Origin: Cyanoderma ruficeps
Lineage: Eukaryota > Chordata > Aves > Passeriformes > Timaliidae
Direction: 5' to 3'
DNA: 64,000 nucleotides
Assembly: GCA_008694505.1 (NCBI GenBank)
Contig: VZDJ01000033.1
Location: 4,951,091-5,015,090 of the forward strand
The notes beneath the pieces were generated by a model that was not told where the DNA came from, did not search any database, and was given only the letters and a program-made list of their open reading frames with translations. Shown here one piece after another: positions 30,881 through 43,983 of the stretch. The first letter of the stretch is position 1, and every line of letters begins with the position of its first letter. Both the position numbers and the translations under genes were made by a program.

Positions 30881-33800
30881 CCAGGATGGATGGTGGGTCC
30901 TTACAATTTTGGGGTTTGAGTCCTCCACCTCTCTACTTCTCAGCTTCAGCAAGCTTTCCATACCAGGGTAAAAATGCCTCCCCCTTGTCCCACTCCCATA
31001 AATGCCCCCACATTTAGAGAGGCTGAGTAGATCCGCTGCCTTATTAATAATAGACACTCAGTCCTTTGAGCAAACTCTGCCCTGTGCCCTCCAACTCACA
31101 CTGTGGGGCTTCAGGGTGGCCTCATTCCTTGTCATTCCATGAAATAGTGCTTCCTAAGGATATGGAGGAAGAAACTTCTGCATTTGCAGTGAGACCAGGC
31201 AACAAAACAAGGCAGGAGGCAACGTGGCACGGCCAGCGCTGCACCAGCCTGTGAGGGAAAGCTCCAGGGCTGTGTCCTCAGCAAACATTGCAGTGGGAAG
31301 CACATCCTTCCATCAGAGCAGCTTGTAAGGGAGGTGTGCAGAGCTCAACATCCTCCTCCTTTCCTCCAATATATGTTTTTCCTTGGCATCCAGAAGCTCT
31401 GCCCTGCTTCTGTTGGAGAACTCTGACAGGACCCCTGGAGAAGCCCCAGTGACACCTCACGGCCTTGCTCTGGTATGTTTTTGTGCTTAGGACTCAGGAC
31501 AAGTTCCCTGTGCTGCTCTGAGCTGCCAGGACCTGCATTTGAGTTGAGACTTGGAGGGGAATCTGAGCCAGGAAGGGCTTGTGCCTCAACCTGGGCTGCC
31601 CTGGGGGTCATGGGGAGCTGAAGGGACACAGCCAGGCAGGTGTGACCTCAGCCACCCACAGCCACACCTCCCCTGGTGACCACTGCAGACACCTGGGTGA
31701 CCCACAGTTCTTCCATTATTCATCCTGTTGGGCTGATGTCATTCCTGGAGCTGTTGGGAAGGTCAGCTCTGTATTAAGGTGCTGAATGAGAAGGTGCCAT
31801 GGGCTGGAAATTGAGCCTGTCACACCAGAGTGACTCTCATGGATGGTGTTTGATTTGCCATTAATATTAATTGTAGCTTTTGAGGGACACTCACAAAGAT
31901 TTGTGGCAACTTTCTCCAGCAGTGTTTGCCTTTGGAAAAAGATAAATACTGTCCAGAAGTTGTTCTGAAAGGGCTGCACTTCCTCCTGCAATGGGGCACA
32001 GAGGTGAACAAAGAGGTGTCCAGGAGGCCCAAGTGACATGGAGCCTGTGGGACATGCTGCCCTCAATTCCCATGCCATCCCACAGCTCCTGGAGTCAGAG
32101 GGGAAAGCAGGAATCTCCTGAAATCCACCAGGATTATCAGGCAGATGTGTGGGCACACAGGGAGCAGCTAGTTTTCCCGCTGCTGCTGTTCAGTGCCCTG
32201 CAGAAAGACACCCTGGTAACTCAGGGTATCCCATGTGAAGCCACAGCACTGCCTCCTCTCCTGCCACAGCTAACCAGGTCACACAAAAATCACCTTGCTG
32301 AGGGTTTTCCTCTGTTCCCAAAGAACCCAACCACCTTTGTGTGGGCCATAGTGCATTTCTGCCTGCCAACAAGAGGTGACTTCAAGGCCAGGGGCCACAT
32401 CCACCTCCTTTTCAAGGAGGAGATGGTGCTGATCACAAAACCGGGGTGGATTTATAACCTCTGTGGGCTGGCTGATGAGAAGAGCAGGAGAGTCTGGTGT
32501 TTCCAGGTGAATTGCACCATGGAAGGACATATCTCTTTACCTGCTGTTGCTGCAAAGTAAGATGGGCTGACAATGGCTGTCTGGGCTTTTCCACACTCCA
32601 CTGAAGAGCTGCAACAGCTTCAGCTCCACACTCCCAAACCCTGTTTTTTGGAGAGGATCCAAACCCATCCTGAGGTGAAACCAGCAGGCCCTGCTGCTCA
32701 GGGAAGAAGGGCAGATGATGTGGTTGGATGGCTACAGGTGGTGAAAGGAGCCAGCACTTCTGAGTCATTTTTTTGACCAGAAATACTTGCAAACTTTCAC
32801 TGGTATTTCTAAAAAAATCTGAGAGGAAACACCCAGGAAGGCTAAATGCTTCCTTTTGGTCTTTCTGAATGAAGAGCTTCCCATTTACATTACAAACACT
32901 GAGTGAGGAGCAAGTGAAACTTAAATTACCAACAAGAGGGAAGAAAACCTGTCTGTGCTAATGGAAAGTTTGACCCAAGCTGTGGGTTAAGCAGGAATCC
33001 TTTCTCTAGGAATACAGAATATTTCCAATTTGGAGCTGGGCAAAGGAAACCCCAGTTGAACAAAAAAGAAGTGGAGATCCTGGGAGTCAGCTGCCATGGA
33101 GGTCATATTCCAGCCTGCTTACCTTGTGTTAGCTAGGAAAGACTGTTCAAGGAAGATTTTTCCATCTGGTTTAGGGACTTTGAGGACTTCAGGACTTCAA
33201 AGTGTGCCTGGAGGGGACTATTTGTTCTGTCATTGTCCCAGACAAGAGTCTGGCGCTTGGGTGAACTTTGTTTGCTTTAACAAAGCTTTTAATCTACAGG
33301 CGATGGAATGGATGCAACCAAAGCAGCTGCTGGAAAGATGTGCAAGGTCCAGGGGCTACAGACCTTGATTTGGGGCTGGAAACAAATCCCATCATCCCAA
33401 TCCCAAGTTGTTTCCTTGTGTTTTGAGATCTGTCTATCTCTGCCATCGTTAGTTTAAAGGAAGGTGGGTGACCCTGTTCTAAACCGTGCAGCATTATCAG
33501 GATATTAGGATTGTGTTTTCCTGGGCAGAGAACCAAAATTTGAATCTACCTGGCTTTGGCAGTGGAAGCAGTGAAACGTCCCTGACCCAGGCTGTAACTG
33601 AACTGAAATATGGCCTGTGGGCTGGAGGGGTCCTTACATGCCACATGAAACCTGGAAAACCACCTTCAGGAACACCTGAACCTTTGCTGGGCACTGGAGA
33701 AGGTGGGCCATGGACTTCTCCAGATCTCTGGTGCTCCCCACTCCAAGAACCACAGCTGGCCAGGGAGGAGGACTCCGGGCAGGTTCTTGTGGCCATTTGG

Positions 33801-34832
33801 CCAAACCTGAACGCTCAGGAAGATGAAGCTGAGGGTGGGACACTGATTTCTGCTCTGAGACCGACCCAGTGGTGCCCTAAAGGCTGAGCATTTCTTAATT
33901 ATGAAACTGGAGATGCTAATTACAGGGGAGATTTATTCACACCCATTTAGCTCCTGATGTGAAGGAGGGCTTGATATTTTGGTAAAATTACATGTTGAGT
34001 TTTGGTTTTTTTTACTCCAAATGTGGAGTTGTCCCACAGTTGTCCCACCATCCCACAAAAGCTGTCCATGATGAACAGCCAACCAGGAAAAATGCCATGG
34101 AAGAACTAATGCATGAACTGCCAGAGAATCAATGAAATCTGAGCATTTCAAATAACCCAAGACAGCAGTTTTCACACAGCAGGTGTTGAGCCAAGGAAAT
34201 CCTTTGCACAGGGAGCTCCTGGGGCCAAGGACAGAGCGGGATCTGGGAGATGATCCCACACTCCCTTGCGCACCAAGAACCCAAAGGTGAGAACAAACTC
34301 ATGGCCATGTCCTGACCACTAATTATTGGATACCTTAAATATCCCACTAAGGATCAGGGTCTGGAGAGGAAGGAGGTCTTGTATTGCCTCCCAAAGCTGG
34401 TCTTGGGACACTTTTGGGTGCTGCATTCAGAGGCAAGGTGGTGGTTGGTGATTGAACAGCACCTTTCCAATCCACGTGGATTTGGAGTAGAGGGATATTC
34501 ACTGCGTGTCCCAATGAGACAAAGACCCCATGGAGCCCACACTTAACTCCTTCCACAGAGTATAGAGTCTTCCAGCCTGGGTTGAAATAAGAGATGAGCA
34601 TTCCTCCCCAGGCACCTGCAGCAGGGAGGGATCCTCATTTCCATGCCCCTCCAAGCTGCATCTGAAGCACAGATGGATCCTTCTCCATGGAGACCCAATC
34701 AGGACAACACCACCGGGACCCAGGGCAGGTCCAGCCCTGCCCTCTCCCCAGCACTCACACACTCCCACACGTTTGAGTGCAGGATTTTCCAGAGGCATTC
34801 AGCTCCTCTGGGTTTATCTGGGAGCAGGCTGC
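30881..34832. other. mostly unique sequence, no gene seen
   Basis: No exon or repeat family recognised. Around 31820-31990 there is an AT-rich patch with the 12-bp palindrome ATTAATATTAAT (31860-31871), a possible homeodomain site. Frames up to 189 codons (31991-32560) have no recognisable domain. Confidence 0.45.
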
Positions 34833-35161
34833 TCTGGTTAAAATAACACTGTGCAGCAGAACAGAAAATAAGATGTCACGGCAAACTAAACATCTTCACT
34901 TTCCCGACATACTAAAAAGCTCTGGGGTGAGCAGGGAAGGGCGAGTGGCAGAGGGACCAGGTGGTCCTGCCCAGCCCTGGGTGGGTGGCTCGGGCTGGCC
35001 ATGCATTTCTATCCTGTCATCATTCCCAGGGAAGAGCTGGGGAGATGGACGCAGCCCAAGCCTATCTCCTGCGACATCTTTAATTTTTGCCACTAAAGAA
35101 TACATTTCATTTGCAGTAACATCTTATTTTCTGTTCCACTGCACAATTTTATTCTAAGCAA
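34833..35161. mobile_element. long imperfect palindrome, likely fossil DNA transposon (MITE-like)
   Basis: The left arm (about 34833-34913) and right arm (about 35084-35161) are reverse complements. The core is an 18-bp perfect match GAACAGAAAATAAGATGT (34859-34876) against 35119-35136, and a 43-bp stretch pairs at 35 of 43 positions. About 165 bp of unrelated GC-rich DNA separates the arms. No ORF lies between them and no target duplication was found. Ancient amniote MITE-type elements look like this; the family is not recognised. It could instead be a chance-decayed inverted duplication. Confidence 0.6.
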
Positions 35162-35715
35162 GGTGGTTTTCTCCTGGATAAACTCTGAAGAACTCCCCGG
35201 CTTTCCTTTCAGTAAGGAGAGCTTTGGAAACCCTGCTTTTATTTATTGGTTCATTTTTATTTCCTGTTCTTTTTCTGCCATGTTTAGTATGACTGAGTGA
35301 CCAATTCAATAAAAAATGGAAAACTTGTGTGGATTGTGTAATAAAGCAGAGCAGGTTACTGAGGGGGCTACATTGTGCTGGCAATATTCTTTACAAAACC
35401 CAGATTTGAAATGGAGATATGCTGAATGAGATGGGGTGCTGATACCTCATTTCAGTTCTCATTATTGCTGTGAAAAGGAACCGTCACCAGCACACATCTC
35501 CTGAGACACCCACGGGGAGTACGCTCTTGGGAACAGCCCTGGTGCTCCCTGGAAATACAAACCAGACCTGGAATTGCCCCTCTCCAACCCTGGGAGACGA
35601 GACTGGGAGGTTTTTGGGGCAGGGACTGACATTTGTATTATGCATTGTGCAGGGCTTGGTGTGAGGGCAGAGTTCATTTTGCTCTGGGCTGGGAGCAACA
35701 CCTACAGAATTCTTG
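35162..35715. other. unique sequence, no gene seen
   Basis: AT-rich in its first half (to about 35410). No recognisable feature. Confidence 0.45.
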
Positions 35716-35895
35716 CGGAATCCTGGAATTGTTTAGGTTGGAAAAGACCTTTGAGATCCCTGAGTCCCAGCAATTCCAAGCCACCACTAACCCCAAGTGC
35801 CACACCCACGTGCTCTAAATCCCTCCAGAGATGGGGACTCCACCACCTCCCTGGGCAGCCTGTTCCGATTATTGACAATGTTCCTTCCAGGGGCA
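35716..35895 (-). mobile_element. CR1 LINE fragment, older subfamily
   Basis: The reversed terminus tggaattgtttaggttggaa is followed by aaagacctttgagatc, aagtgccacacccacgtgct, gggactccaccacctccctg and gggcagcctgttcc. These blocks mark a CR1 subfamily distinct from the ccaaggccagg type. Confidence 0.88.
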
Positions 35896-37502
35896 GATCC
35901 CCTTCCCTTCTCAGAAATGAGAGGATTTCTCCCCTTGCACTGCCAGGGAAACCCCACAATGATCACAGAGAATTCTTTCCCAACAAATACAACTTTCCTG
36001 CCTGCGTGCGTGGCACGTGCTCATCTCTGTTTTCTGTCAAACCCATCCCAGTCCAGGACTCCTGCACTGACCTTTTCCCATCGCTGACAACTTCCCACAC
36101 AGAACATTTGCTTTATTCCCCCTGTGCTGCATAGATGGCAGGTTTAGTACAGCAGCTGCTTGTGTCCAAGGGGAAGGGACACAGTGAGGAGTTCCTTTTC
36201 TCTGGGTAAGGGATAACAACTGTATGACGGCACCACCTCTGCACAGCAGCATCAGTGATGTATAAAATCAAGGAGTTTAGGTTCACCTCTTTTTTTCTGG
36301 TGGGAATTGGCTAAGATGGAGCACGGTTGTGGTACGACCTTAACTCTGAGAAACAGGAGAGCCCTTTTGGGGTCGTTTCCAGGTGTTCTCTTCCCTACTC
36401 TTGTGCTGGCACAATGGTAACACTGCTCTGTACAGGTAAAAAGTTCAGCAGCTGATGGAGAAAATGTTATCCCCCAGCAGCTGCTCATGAATTCTTATGT
36501 GCCAGCAGCAGTGCATGAACCATTCTTTGTTCCGAGATAAAATCTGACAGAAAAGCATAGCTCCTGACAGAAAAATCTGATGCAATTAAGTTTCTGTGCA
36601 CAGCTCATAAACTTTGATATGGCAAATAATGGCCAAAATTGATCTTAAATCCAACATTAAAAAAGTGCCTGAACCCCCCACGTTTCACCAGATCAACTCC
36701 AGGTATCCATCTCTGCCCTCTTGGTGGAAGCAGGGCATGTTTTCCTTCTGCATAGAAATATTAAGCAACAAAGAAAAAAATGGGAGAGTGGAGATAAATT
36801 CCTGGCAAAGGTGAATTTCTAGCACTGCACATTAGCAAAACTGATTTGGGGATGAAGCTGGACACAAATGACATGGATTGGCCTTGAGGAATTTCTCTTC
36901 TTGTCTCAGCCATGTAAACAAAACCAAGATCCTGCACTTGATGTCCCCACCAGTTTAGACCACATCTGGTTTTGACTGGGAGGCTGCTACAGACCCCTCT
37001 GGGTCTCTGCTGTGTTCCATCTTTGGAAAAAACCTGTTCTGGAGGAAAACTGAAGTTTCTTGCTGGTGCCACGTGGGTTGGGAGCAGGTGGGAGATGGGG
37101 ACGTTGCCACCAGCGATGGCAACATGGTCCTTGCTGGGAGGAGATGGGAAAGAGCACGGCTGGGAACCAGCATGGAATTCACACCTCCCGGAGCACACAA
37201 AAAATGGAGTGCGTGACTGCCTTGGGTACAAAACAACATAGGGTGAAGAGGGAAAGGACATTGTGAGGACTGAAAATACCAAACAACCAAGAAAAGCTTC
37301 CCGTGGACTCGGGACAGACCCTGGTATTTGCCGTTTCCAGCAGCTGGGATGGAGCAGCACAGCCCTGGTGTCTGGAACACTCCTGGATCCCAACTTCTGT
37401 GGCAATCCAGTGACTGACAGCATCTGTGCAATGGGCCACTCTAGATATGGGCAAATGCACCCCAATTTGACCAAAGACAGTCCATATTGGCTAAACTGAT
37501 TG
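35896..37502. other. unique sequence, no gene seen
   Basis: Minus-strand frames up to 237 codons (36761-37474) carry no recognisable domain. No RNA gene or repeat family seen. Confidence 0.45.
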
Positions 37503-37665
37503 CTACAGAGTCATGGAATTGTTACGGTGGGAATAGAGCCACTGAGTGCAAGCATTGCCCAGGGCTGGTACTCACCCTTAACCCGTGTCCCCAAGTGCCA
37601 CATCCACACGGCTTTGAACACCTCCAGGGATGGTCATTTCACCACTGACCCGCACAGCCTGGTCA
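37503..37665 (-). mobile_element. CR1 LINE fragment, diverged
   Basis: Reversed terminus gagtcatggaattgttacgg, then ccccaagtgccacatccaca and cacctccagggatgg, as in the copy at 35.7 kb but more decayed. Confidence 0.8.
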
Positions 37666-37899
37666 TTAAATACGAAAACAAGACTAATAAAACAATAACA
37701 AAATAATATTTGGAAGCAGTCCCAGCTCAAGGAGGTGCATAAAGTTCCCTGTATCCATGCAAAAAAACAGAGGGGGATTTTTTTTTCCCCTCCAGCGTGT
37801 GCCCAGAGCCTGACAGAGTCTGTGATCACCCCGTGGCCGGGAGCTGGGAACAGACACCTGAGCACAACCTGCCTGCACAGAGAAATTTCCTGAGACGCT

Positions 37900-38130
37900 G
37901 CACTTTGGAGATGCCAAATGATCCTATTACAGACTTATCAAAGCAGTGGGGATTAGCAGAGATAAAACAACTTTCAGCACTGGTCTCTGCCTTTCTTTGC
38001 TCTTTTGTTTGTCTAAATAGCTGTTTTGGTGAGTGCAGGGAAATAATAGGAGGCAATTATTGCTCCATGTAATGTTCCATGTTTGGTTTTGTAATCCTTC
38101 AGTTCTGTTTATTCTCATTTTGAGCAAAAA
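37900..38130. promoter_or_regulatory. AT-rich candidate conserved block
   Basis: Contains ACTTATCAAAG (37929-37939, overlapping GATA and TCF-like sites), TTTTGTTTGTC and GGCAATTATTGCTCC motifs. Candidate by composition and motif content only. Confidence 0.3.
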
Positions 38131-39249
38131 AGTTCCCCCCGGAATATGCTAATCGCCTTTCAGCTCGGCAGAGCTCTCCTCCTGCCGAGGCTCCTGGCTT
38201 TGTGTGCACCTGATGGCAGCACAAGGACAGCGCTGTCCCCAGGGCCTGGGGCACTCAATGCCCCTCGTCTGGGCTGCACGTTCCCGGCACAAAGCGGCGG
38301 GAACAAATCCACCCAGGCACAGCACAGCAGGAAAAAAATCCACCCAGCAGCCCAGCACGGGGAGCTCCCTCGCTGGCAGCCCTCCGTGGCTCAGCTCCTT
38401 TCACCTTCAGGAAGGCGGAGAGGGATTTTGGATGGTGAGGAAGGAGAAAGAGGGAAGCAGAGGGCTTTTCAAAAGCAGCTTTTTTTGGGAAAAGCTGGCC
38501 TTATCTGAGCTTTTAATCAGCTTTTAGATCCTGAAAATTTGTATCCAGCCTCTCTTTAGTAGGTGAATTCTCCTAAAATCTCCTTAGGAAGATCTAGAGA
38601 AGGGTTCACTTGTGCATTCCATGCCTCATCCCTCCAGCCTCTCCTTGGGAGGAGCAAGGAGATGTCTGGGAAGCACCACAGTGCCCTGAGCACCATTAGG
38701 ACGGGCTGCTGGCACCTGTAGCCACAGGATTATTGCAGGGGGATGGATTTTGCTCCAGCAGATCCTTGTCACATAATTCTGCAGGTAACCCCGGGGATCA
38801 AATTTGGGGGACATCAGCTTTTCCTGTTGAATGCCTCCCTGGAGGCTGAATCCCCCTTTTCTGGGAGCCCCAGCAGTCGGGTGGCAGGAGAATGTGTCCC
38901 AGCAGACTGAAGGGCTGGTGCTGCCATATGGACTGTGTTTCTGCTGATTGAGGGACCCCAGGAAGGGATCTATTGTGACCGCCTGGGTCATGGAATCACG
39001 GAAACTCCCCTTCCCGCTGGAGCCTGGGAGCAGCTGTGCAGAAGCTGGGAAGGAAGGACATGTTTAAGTACTTGGCGGACTCAGGGTCTCAGATGATGGA
39101 CACGGGGTGGATGAAGGGGCTCCTGGATGGAAGACCAGTGGTGGAACATGAACTGACAGGCAGAGTGTTGGTGTCTGGTGTCCTCGTGCACCTCCAAGGG
39201 GATGGTGTTCATTCTCCAGCCCCCTTCTGCAGCTTGGTCTGAAGCACAA
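38131..39249. other. unique sequence, no gene seen
   Basis: No exon, RNA gene or repeat family recognised. Confidence 0.45.
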
Positions 39250-39765
39250 AATCATGGAATCCCAGGATGGCTGGGGTTGAGAGGGACCTTACTGCCCATC
39301 CACTTGGACCTTAGGGTCCATTCCTGCCACGGGCAGGGATACCTTCCACTATCCCAGGGTGCTCCAAGCCCTGTCCAACCTGGCCTTGGACACTTCCAGG
39401 GATCCAGGGGCAGCCACGGCTTCTCTGGGCAGCCTGTGCCAGGGTCTCACACCCTCACAGGGAGGAATTTCTTCCAAGTATTTCACCTAAATGTTTCAGC
39501 TGGAACCCATTCCCTTTTGTCCTGTCAACTCCAGTTCCTGATGGAAAGTCCCTCTCTGGATTCCCAGTAGTCTCTTCAGACCCTGGAGGGTGCTATGAGG
39601 TCTCCACACAACCTTCTCCTCCCCGGGCTGAACAGCCCCAGCTCTCCCAGCCTGACTCCACAGTGAAGGTGCTCCAGTCCCCTCAGCAATCCCATGGCTC
39701 TCCTCTGGACTTGGTCCAAGAGTCCCATGTCCTCCATCACCAACCAAAAAAGGCACACCTGGGCA
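39250..39765 (-). mobile_element. CR1 LINE 3' region with ORF2 remnant, runs into gap
   Basis: A reverse-oriented copy of at least 515 bp whose 5' side is cut by the following N gap. The minus strand at 39576-39765 still encodes a CR1 reverse-transcriptase-ORF C-terminal remnant, [13 protein letters not shown]...[19 protein letters not shown], ending in a premature stop. The gap probably hides more of the element. Confidence 0.95.
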
Positions 39766-40413
39766 NNNNNNNNNNNNNNNNNNNNNNNNNNNNNNNNNNN
39801 NNNNNNNNNNNNNNNNNNNNNNNNNNNNNNNNNNNNNNNNNNNNNNNNNNNNNNNNNNNNNNNNNNNNNNNNNNNNNNNNNNNNNNNNNNNNNNNNNNNN
39901 NNNNNNNNNNNNNNNNNNNNNNNNNNNNNNNNNNNNNNNNNNNNNNNNNNNNNNNNNNNNNNNNNNNNNNNNNNNNNNNNNNNNNNNNNNNNNNNNNNNN
40001 NNNNNNNNNNNNNNNNNNNNNNNNNNNNNNNNNNNNNNNNNNNNNNNNNNNNNNNNNNNNNNNNNNNNNNNNNNNNNNNNNNNNNNNNNNNNNNNNNNNN
40101 NNNNNNNNNNNNNNNNNNNNNNNNNNNNNNNNNNNNNNNNNNNNNNNNNNNNNNNNNNNNNNNNNNNNNNNNNNNNNNNNNNNNNNNNNNNNNNNNNNNN
40201 NNNNNNNNNNNNNNNNNNNNNNNNNNNNNNNNNNNNNNNNNNNNNNNNNNNNNNNNNNNNNNNNNNNNNNNNNNNNNNNNNNNNNNNNNNNNNNNNNNNN
40301 NNNNNNNNNNNNNNNNNNNNNNNNNNNNNNNNNNNNNNNNNNNNNNNNNNNNNNNNNNNNNNNNNNNNNNNNNNNNNNNNNNNNNNNNNNNNNNNNNNNN
40401 NNNNNNNNNNNNN
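39766..40413. other. assembly gap, 648 N
   Basis: Unresolved bases directly abutting a CR1 element, so repeat content is the likely cause. Long open frames drawn across it are artefacts. Confidence 0.99.
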
Positions 40414-41042
40414 TGGTGAGCGTTAGAGCAGAGAGATTGGGTAAAATTATTTTCCTTCATGCTTGGCTAGGCCTCAGTGTGAGAAAGGGGACCCAGCTTA
40501 GAGCTGGTGGGAGATGGCAGATAAAAGCAGCTTCATTTCTCACTGACCTTCCATGCGTTCGGCCCGGCCATGCAAAGGGGGGGAAGGAACAATGGGAGTC
40601 ACCTCCAGAAAAACCAACCCCGAGTGCCTGCACCCAGATCCAGCAAATCCAGGTGGGAAAAAACCAAAAAAGAGTCAGGGCTGTGCCTGGAATGGGTTTG
40701 CAGAGCGCCGTGGGATGTGGGTGTGCAGTGGCTGGGATGGTTGTGGGCACGGGGAGTCCCTGGGGCCTGGGGCAGGGTGGGATCCATGCAGCCATCGGGG
40801 CCCATCAGGAGGATGTCACAGCAGCCTAAAGAAACCAAACCCTGTGGATGGTCCAAAGAAGTCAGATCCCAGTCCCAGTTCAGCAAGAGATTCCATGCAA
40901 CGCTCACCATCCATTAACAGGAAGAGGAGCAGGCTTGGAAGGGATGCCTGAGCCCCTCACTCGCCAATCCTGCACAGCAAAACCCTTTGGAAAACACATA
41001 CTTTATATCTTAGGAGGAAGCAAAGCTTTGCATTACAGTGAA
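40414..41042. other. unique sequence, no gene seen
   Basis: The sequence right of the gap is not obviously CR1, so the element must end within the gap. No other feature recognised. Confidence 0.45.
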
Positions 41043-41330
41043 CCACTGAATCATCAAATTCTTTGGGTTGGAAGGGACCTTGAAACTCATCCAGTCCCAC
41101 CCCCTGCCATGGTCAGGGACACCTCCCACTATCCCATGGTGCTCCAAGCCCTGTCCAACCTGGCCTTGGACACTTCCATGGATCCAGGGGCAGCCACAGC
41201 TTCTCTGGGCACCCTGTGCCAGGGCCAACCCACCCTCACAGGGAAGGATTTCTTCCATATATCCCATCCAAACCTGCCCTGGCAGTGCAAAACCCTTGTC
41301 CTGTCACCCCTGTCTGAAGTTCCTCACCAG
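41043..41330 (-). mobile_element. CR1 LINE 3' fragment
   Basis: A well-preserved reverse copy: ttctttgggttggaagggac, gtccaacctggccttggaca, ggggcagccacagcttctct and the atttcttccatatatccc region. Confidence 0.95.
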
Positions 41331-43747
41331 CTTTTCTGCAGAGTCCCCTTAAGGGCATGTGGACTGAGCAAAGGGTGTGATGGAGGATGCAGGTGCAGCT
41401 GGGCCTTCTTGGCACAGGTGGAGGAGTTCACCACGAGCCTGACGGGCTTAAAAAAGGGCCTCTGGAAGGCTGAGAATGTTCTTAGTGCTGGGTGGACCCC
41501 TGGGTGGAGGGAGGTGGTCTCTGCTCTGTGTCCTGAGAGGAGACCCTTATGTTTTGTATCCCTCTTTCATATCCCTGAGGATCTGGGGTGCTATTTTAAG
41601 CGGGAAGGAAGAGAAAAGATATTCTACACTGAGTAGGGTTGGCTACAGGCACTGAGATTCTGGGGCCCTGATGATGAACACAGGTGGATATTTGCTCTCC
41701 CTTGCTCTTTTCTTCGCTCAAGTGACTTCCATGTCAAAGTGCATCTCCTTCCTGGTCCTCACACGGTGATTTCATGGTGGGATTCAGTCAGTGATTTCTT
41801 CACCAAGAGCTTTTAGGTTACAAAAAAGCTCTTCCCAGCCCCAAATTCCTCCACTTTACACAGAGCCCTCAGCCCCTCGAGATCCTGGGGGCAATTTCAA
41901 GCTCTCCTTGATGGTGACACAACTCACCCTGCAAGCCCAGTTAATTACCCCAGGATTACTGAAGTGCTGGTATGACATGGAGCTCTTTAGTACCTTTTGT
42001 GTGTTTGCAGTTTTCCCAAGAGCTGAGGGTTTGCACGAGACCCGTGACACGGGAATTCCTTCCTTTTACCTACGTAAGGTGCATCAGCAGGACACTCATC
42101 CCTGTGCAGGTGGTTTCAGGGGCAGAGCTGAGCTGGAACCTGGCTGTGGAAGTGCTTCCTCCTTTGTTTTTCCATGTGAGTAAGATCAAAAAGGGAGTTA
42201 AACCTTTTTCAAACTTAAATTTCCACTGACACAAAAGGCTTATCAACCCTCGGTGCTGCTGTGTGAGGGGTCTGGCCTCAGATGACTGTTTTGCTGATGA
42301 GACCTTCCAGGTTAGTCTGGATGCTTCCAGGGACACCTGCTCCAAGGTAAACTGGGCACCAATTAAAACAGAGTCTCTGTTTAGACAACAGACACCTTTT
42401 GGGGATGAATCTGAATGATGGGTGGGTGGGGAAAGTGCTTTTTGCCTGTCTGAAAATGATGCCGGAAATCAGGAGCTTATTTCCTGAACTGTTCTTTGAA
42501 ATGCCACTGGAAGTTGCACAATTAATTCCCTGGGAAAACCCAGGTTGCTACTTTTATAAAACTTAAAGCATTACAACTTTAAACACAAACATCAGATACC
42601 TTTTAACCAGTTTTCTCAGCTGAAGCTTTCCCAAGAAACTTGGTTGTGTTTCCCTCAAAAGTCCTGCATGTGGGAACAGTGAACAGAGAGATGCTTTCAG
42701 ACAAAACCCTGATGTGAAGAAAATGAGAACTGCCACCCTGCCTTCTGATCCTTCCCAAGGGCTTTTCCAGCAAGAAACAGCCTCCTGCCATCAGGAACTG
42801 GGCTCACCTGAGCCGCCCACATGCCTGATTAAGCTGCAGCAGAGTTTGGGGGAGGTTTGCGCAGGAGATGGGTTTTGGGGAGTCCAGGCTCACTTCCCTA
42901 AGCCAACTTATGCTGCTGAGCTGGAAGACACCCACTGGATGTGTTTGTTTGTCTCCTGGCTGTTCTTGTCCTCTTTCAGAACCCCCTAAATTCTGCAAAT
43001 TCTTATTGCTGCAGATCCTCTGTCTTTCTCCTTGACTGCTCCTCATATCACAACAAGGACTAGCCCAGGGAGTCCTTTAGAGAAAAAAAAAACCTTAGAA
43101 GTAGAAATCTTTCTTCCCCTTAAAATAAATCAACGAGAGGAGGTTTATAATTTCTCCAGGGGGAAAATTGCACCTGCCAGCCTGTTTTCTCAGGCCTCGT
43201 CTCTTGAAGCACTTGAGCACAATTCCAGCTTGAATTGCAGGAGTTCTCCTCCTGCCTGGCTCCCGTCGGATGACTCATGGCTTTCAAAGTTGGTCATGTC
43301 CTTCAGCATCCTGTGGAATTGAATGGAGCCATTCCCTCCCTGCAGCTCAAGGAATGGGAGCCAGCCTCCCTTCCAACCCTGCCTCCTGCCTGAGCTCATG
43401 TCAACATGTTCTCCTTGGAAAGCTGCAGCACGGTTCTGTTTGACAGACAGGAACACGGGGACTTGCTGGGTGCTGTGCCACGTTTCCCACAGGGAACAAT
43501 TTCACATCTCTTCAGTTTAAACAAGGGTTTAACTCCATGTCTTGTTTAACCCCCTTGCTGCCCCGACACAGGAAATATTCCTGTGTGCCCAGCGTGGCCT
43601 AAATCTTTATTTCCAGCCTTAGCAAGGGACTAGAGGCAGAGCTGAGAGAGCCTGGGTGTGAAGTTAGAGGGACACTTTGCACCATGTCTTGGGGCTGATG
43701 GACTTCACATACAGCTGAGCCCTGGGATGGTGAGGGGTGATGGTGTG
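41331..43747. other. unique sequence, no gene seen
   Basis: No exon or repeat family recognised; frames up to 130 codons only. Confidence 0.45.
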
Positions 43748-43983
43748 GAACTAAAAGAGAGAAGCTTTAGACTCAATGTAAGGAAGAATTTTTGTGCAGT
43801 GAGGGAGGTGAGACACAGGTTGTCCAGAGAAGCTGTGGCTGCCCCCTCCCTGGAAGTGTCCCAGGCTGGTTTGGACAGGGCCTGGAGCAACCTGGGCTAG
43901 TGGAAGGTGTCCCTGCCGTGGCGGAGGTGGAACTGGATGGTCTTTGAGGTCTCTTCCAACCCAAACCATTCCTGGATTCCACA
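43748..43983 (+). mobile_element. CR1 LINE 3' fragment with ORF2 tail
   Basis: The plus strand still reads the conserved end of CR1 ORF2 (LNVRKNFCAVREV, then LSREAVAAPSLEVSQAGLDR), followed by the gtgtccctgccgtggc block and the ttccaacccaaaccattcc terminus. Confidence 0.95.

Noticed and set aside
39576..40460. Long frames across the 648-N gap on both strands
   Set aside because: Length is created by the unresolved bases. Only the CR1 remnant at 39576-39765 is real sequence.
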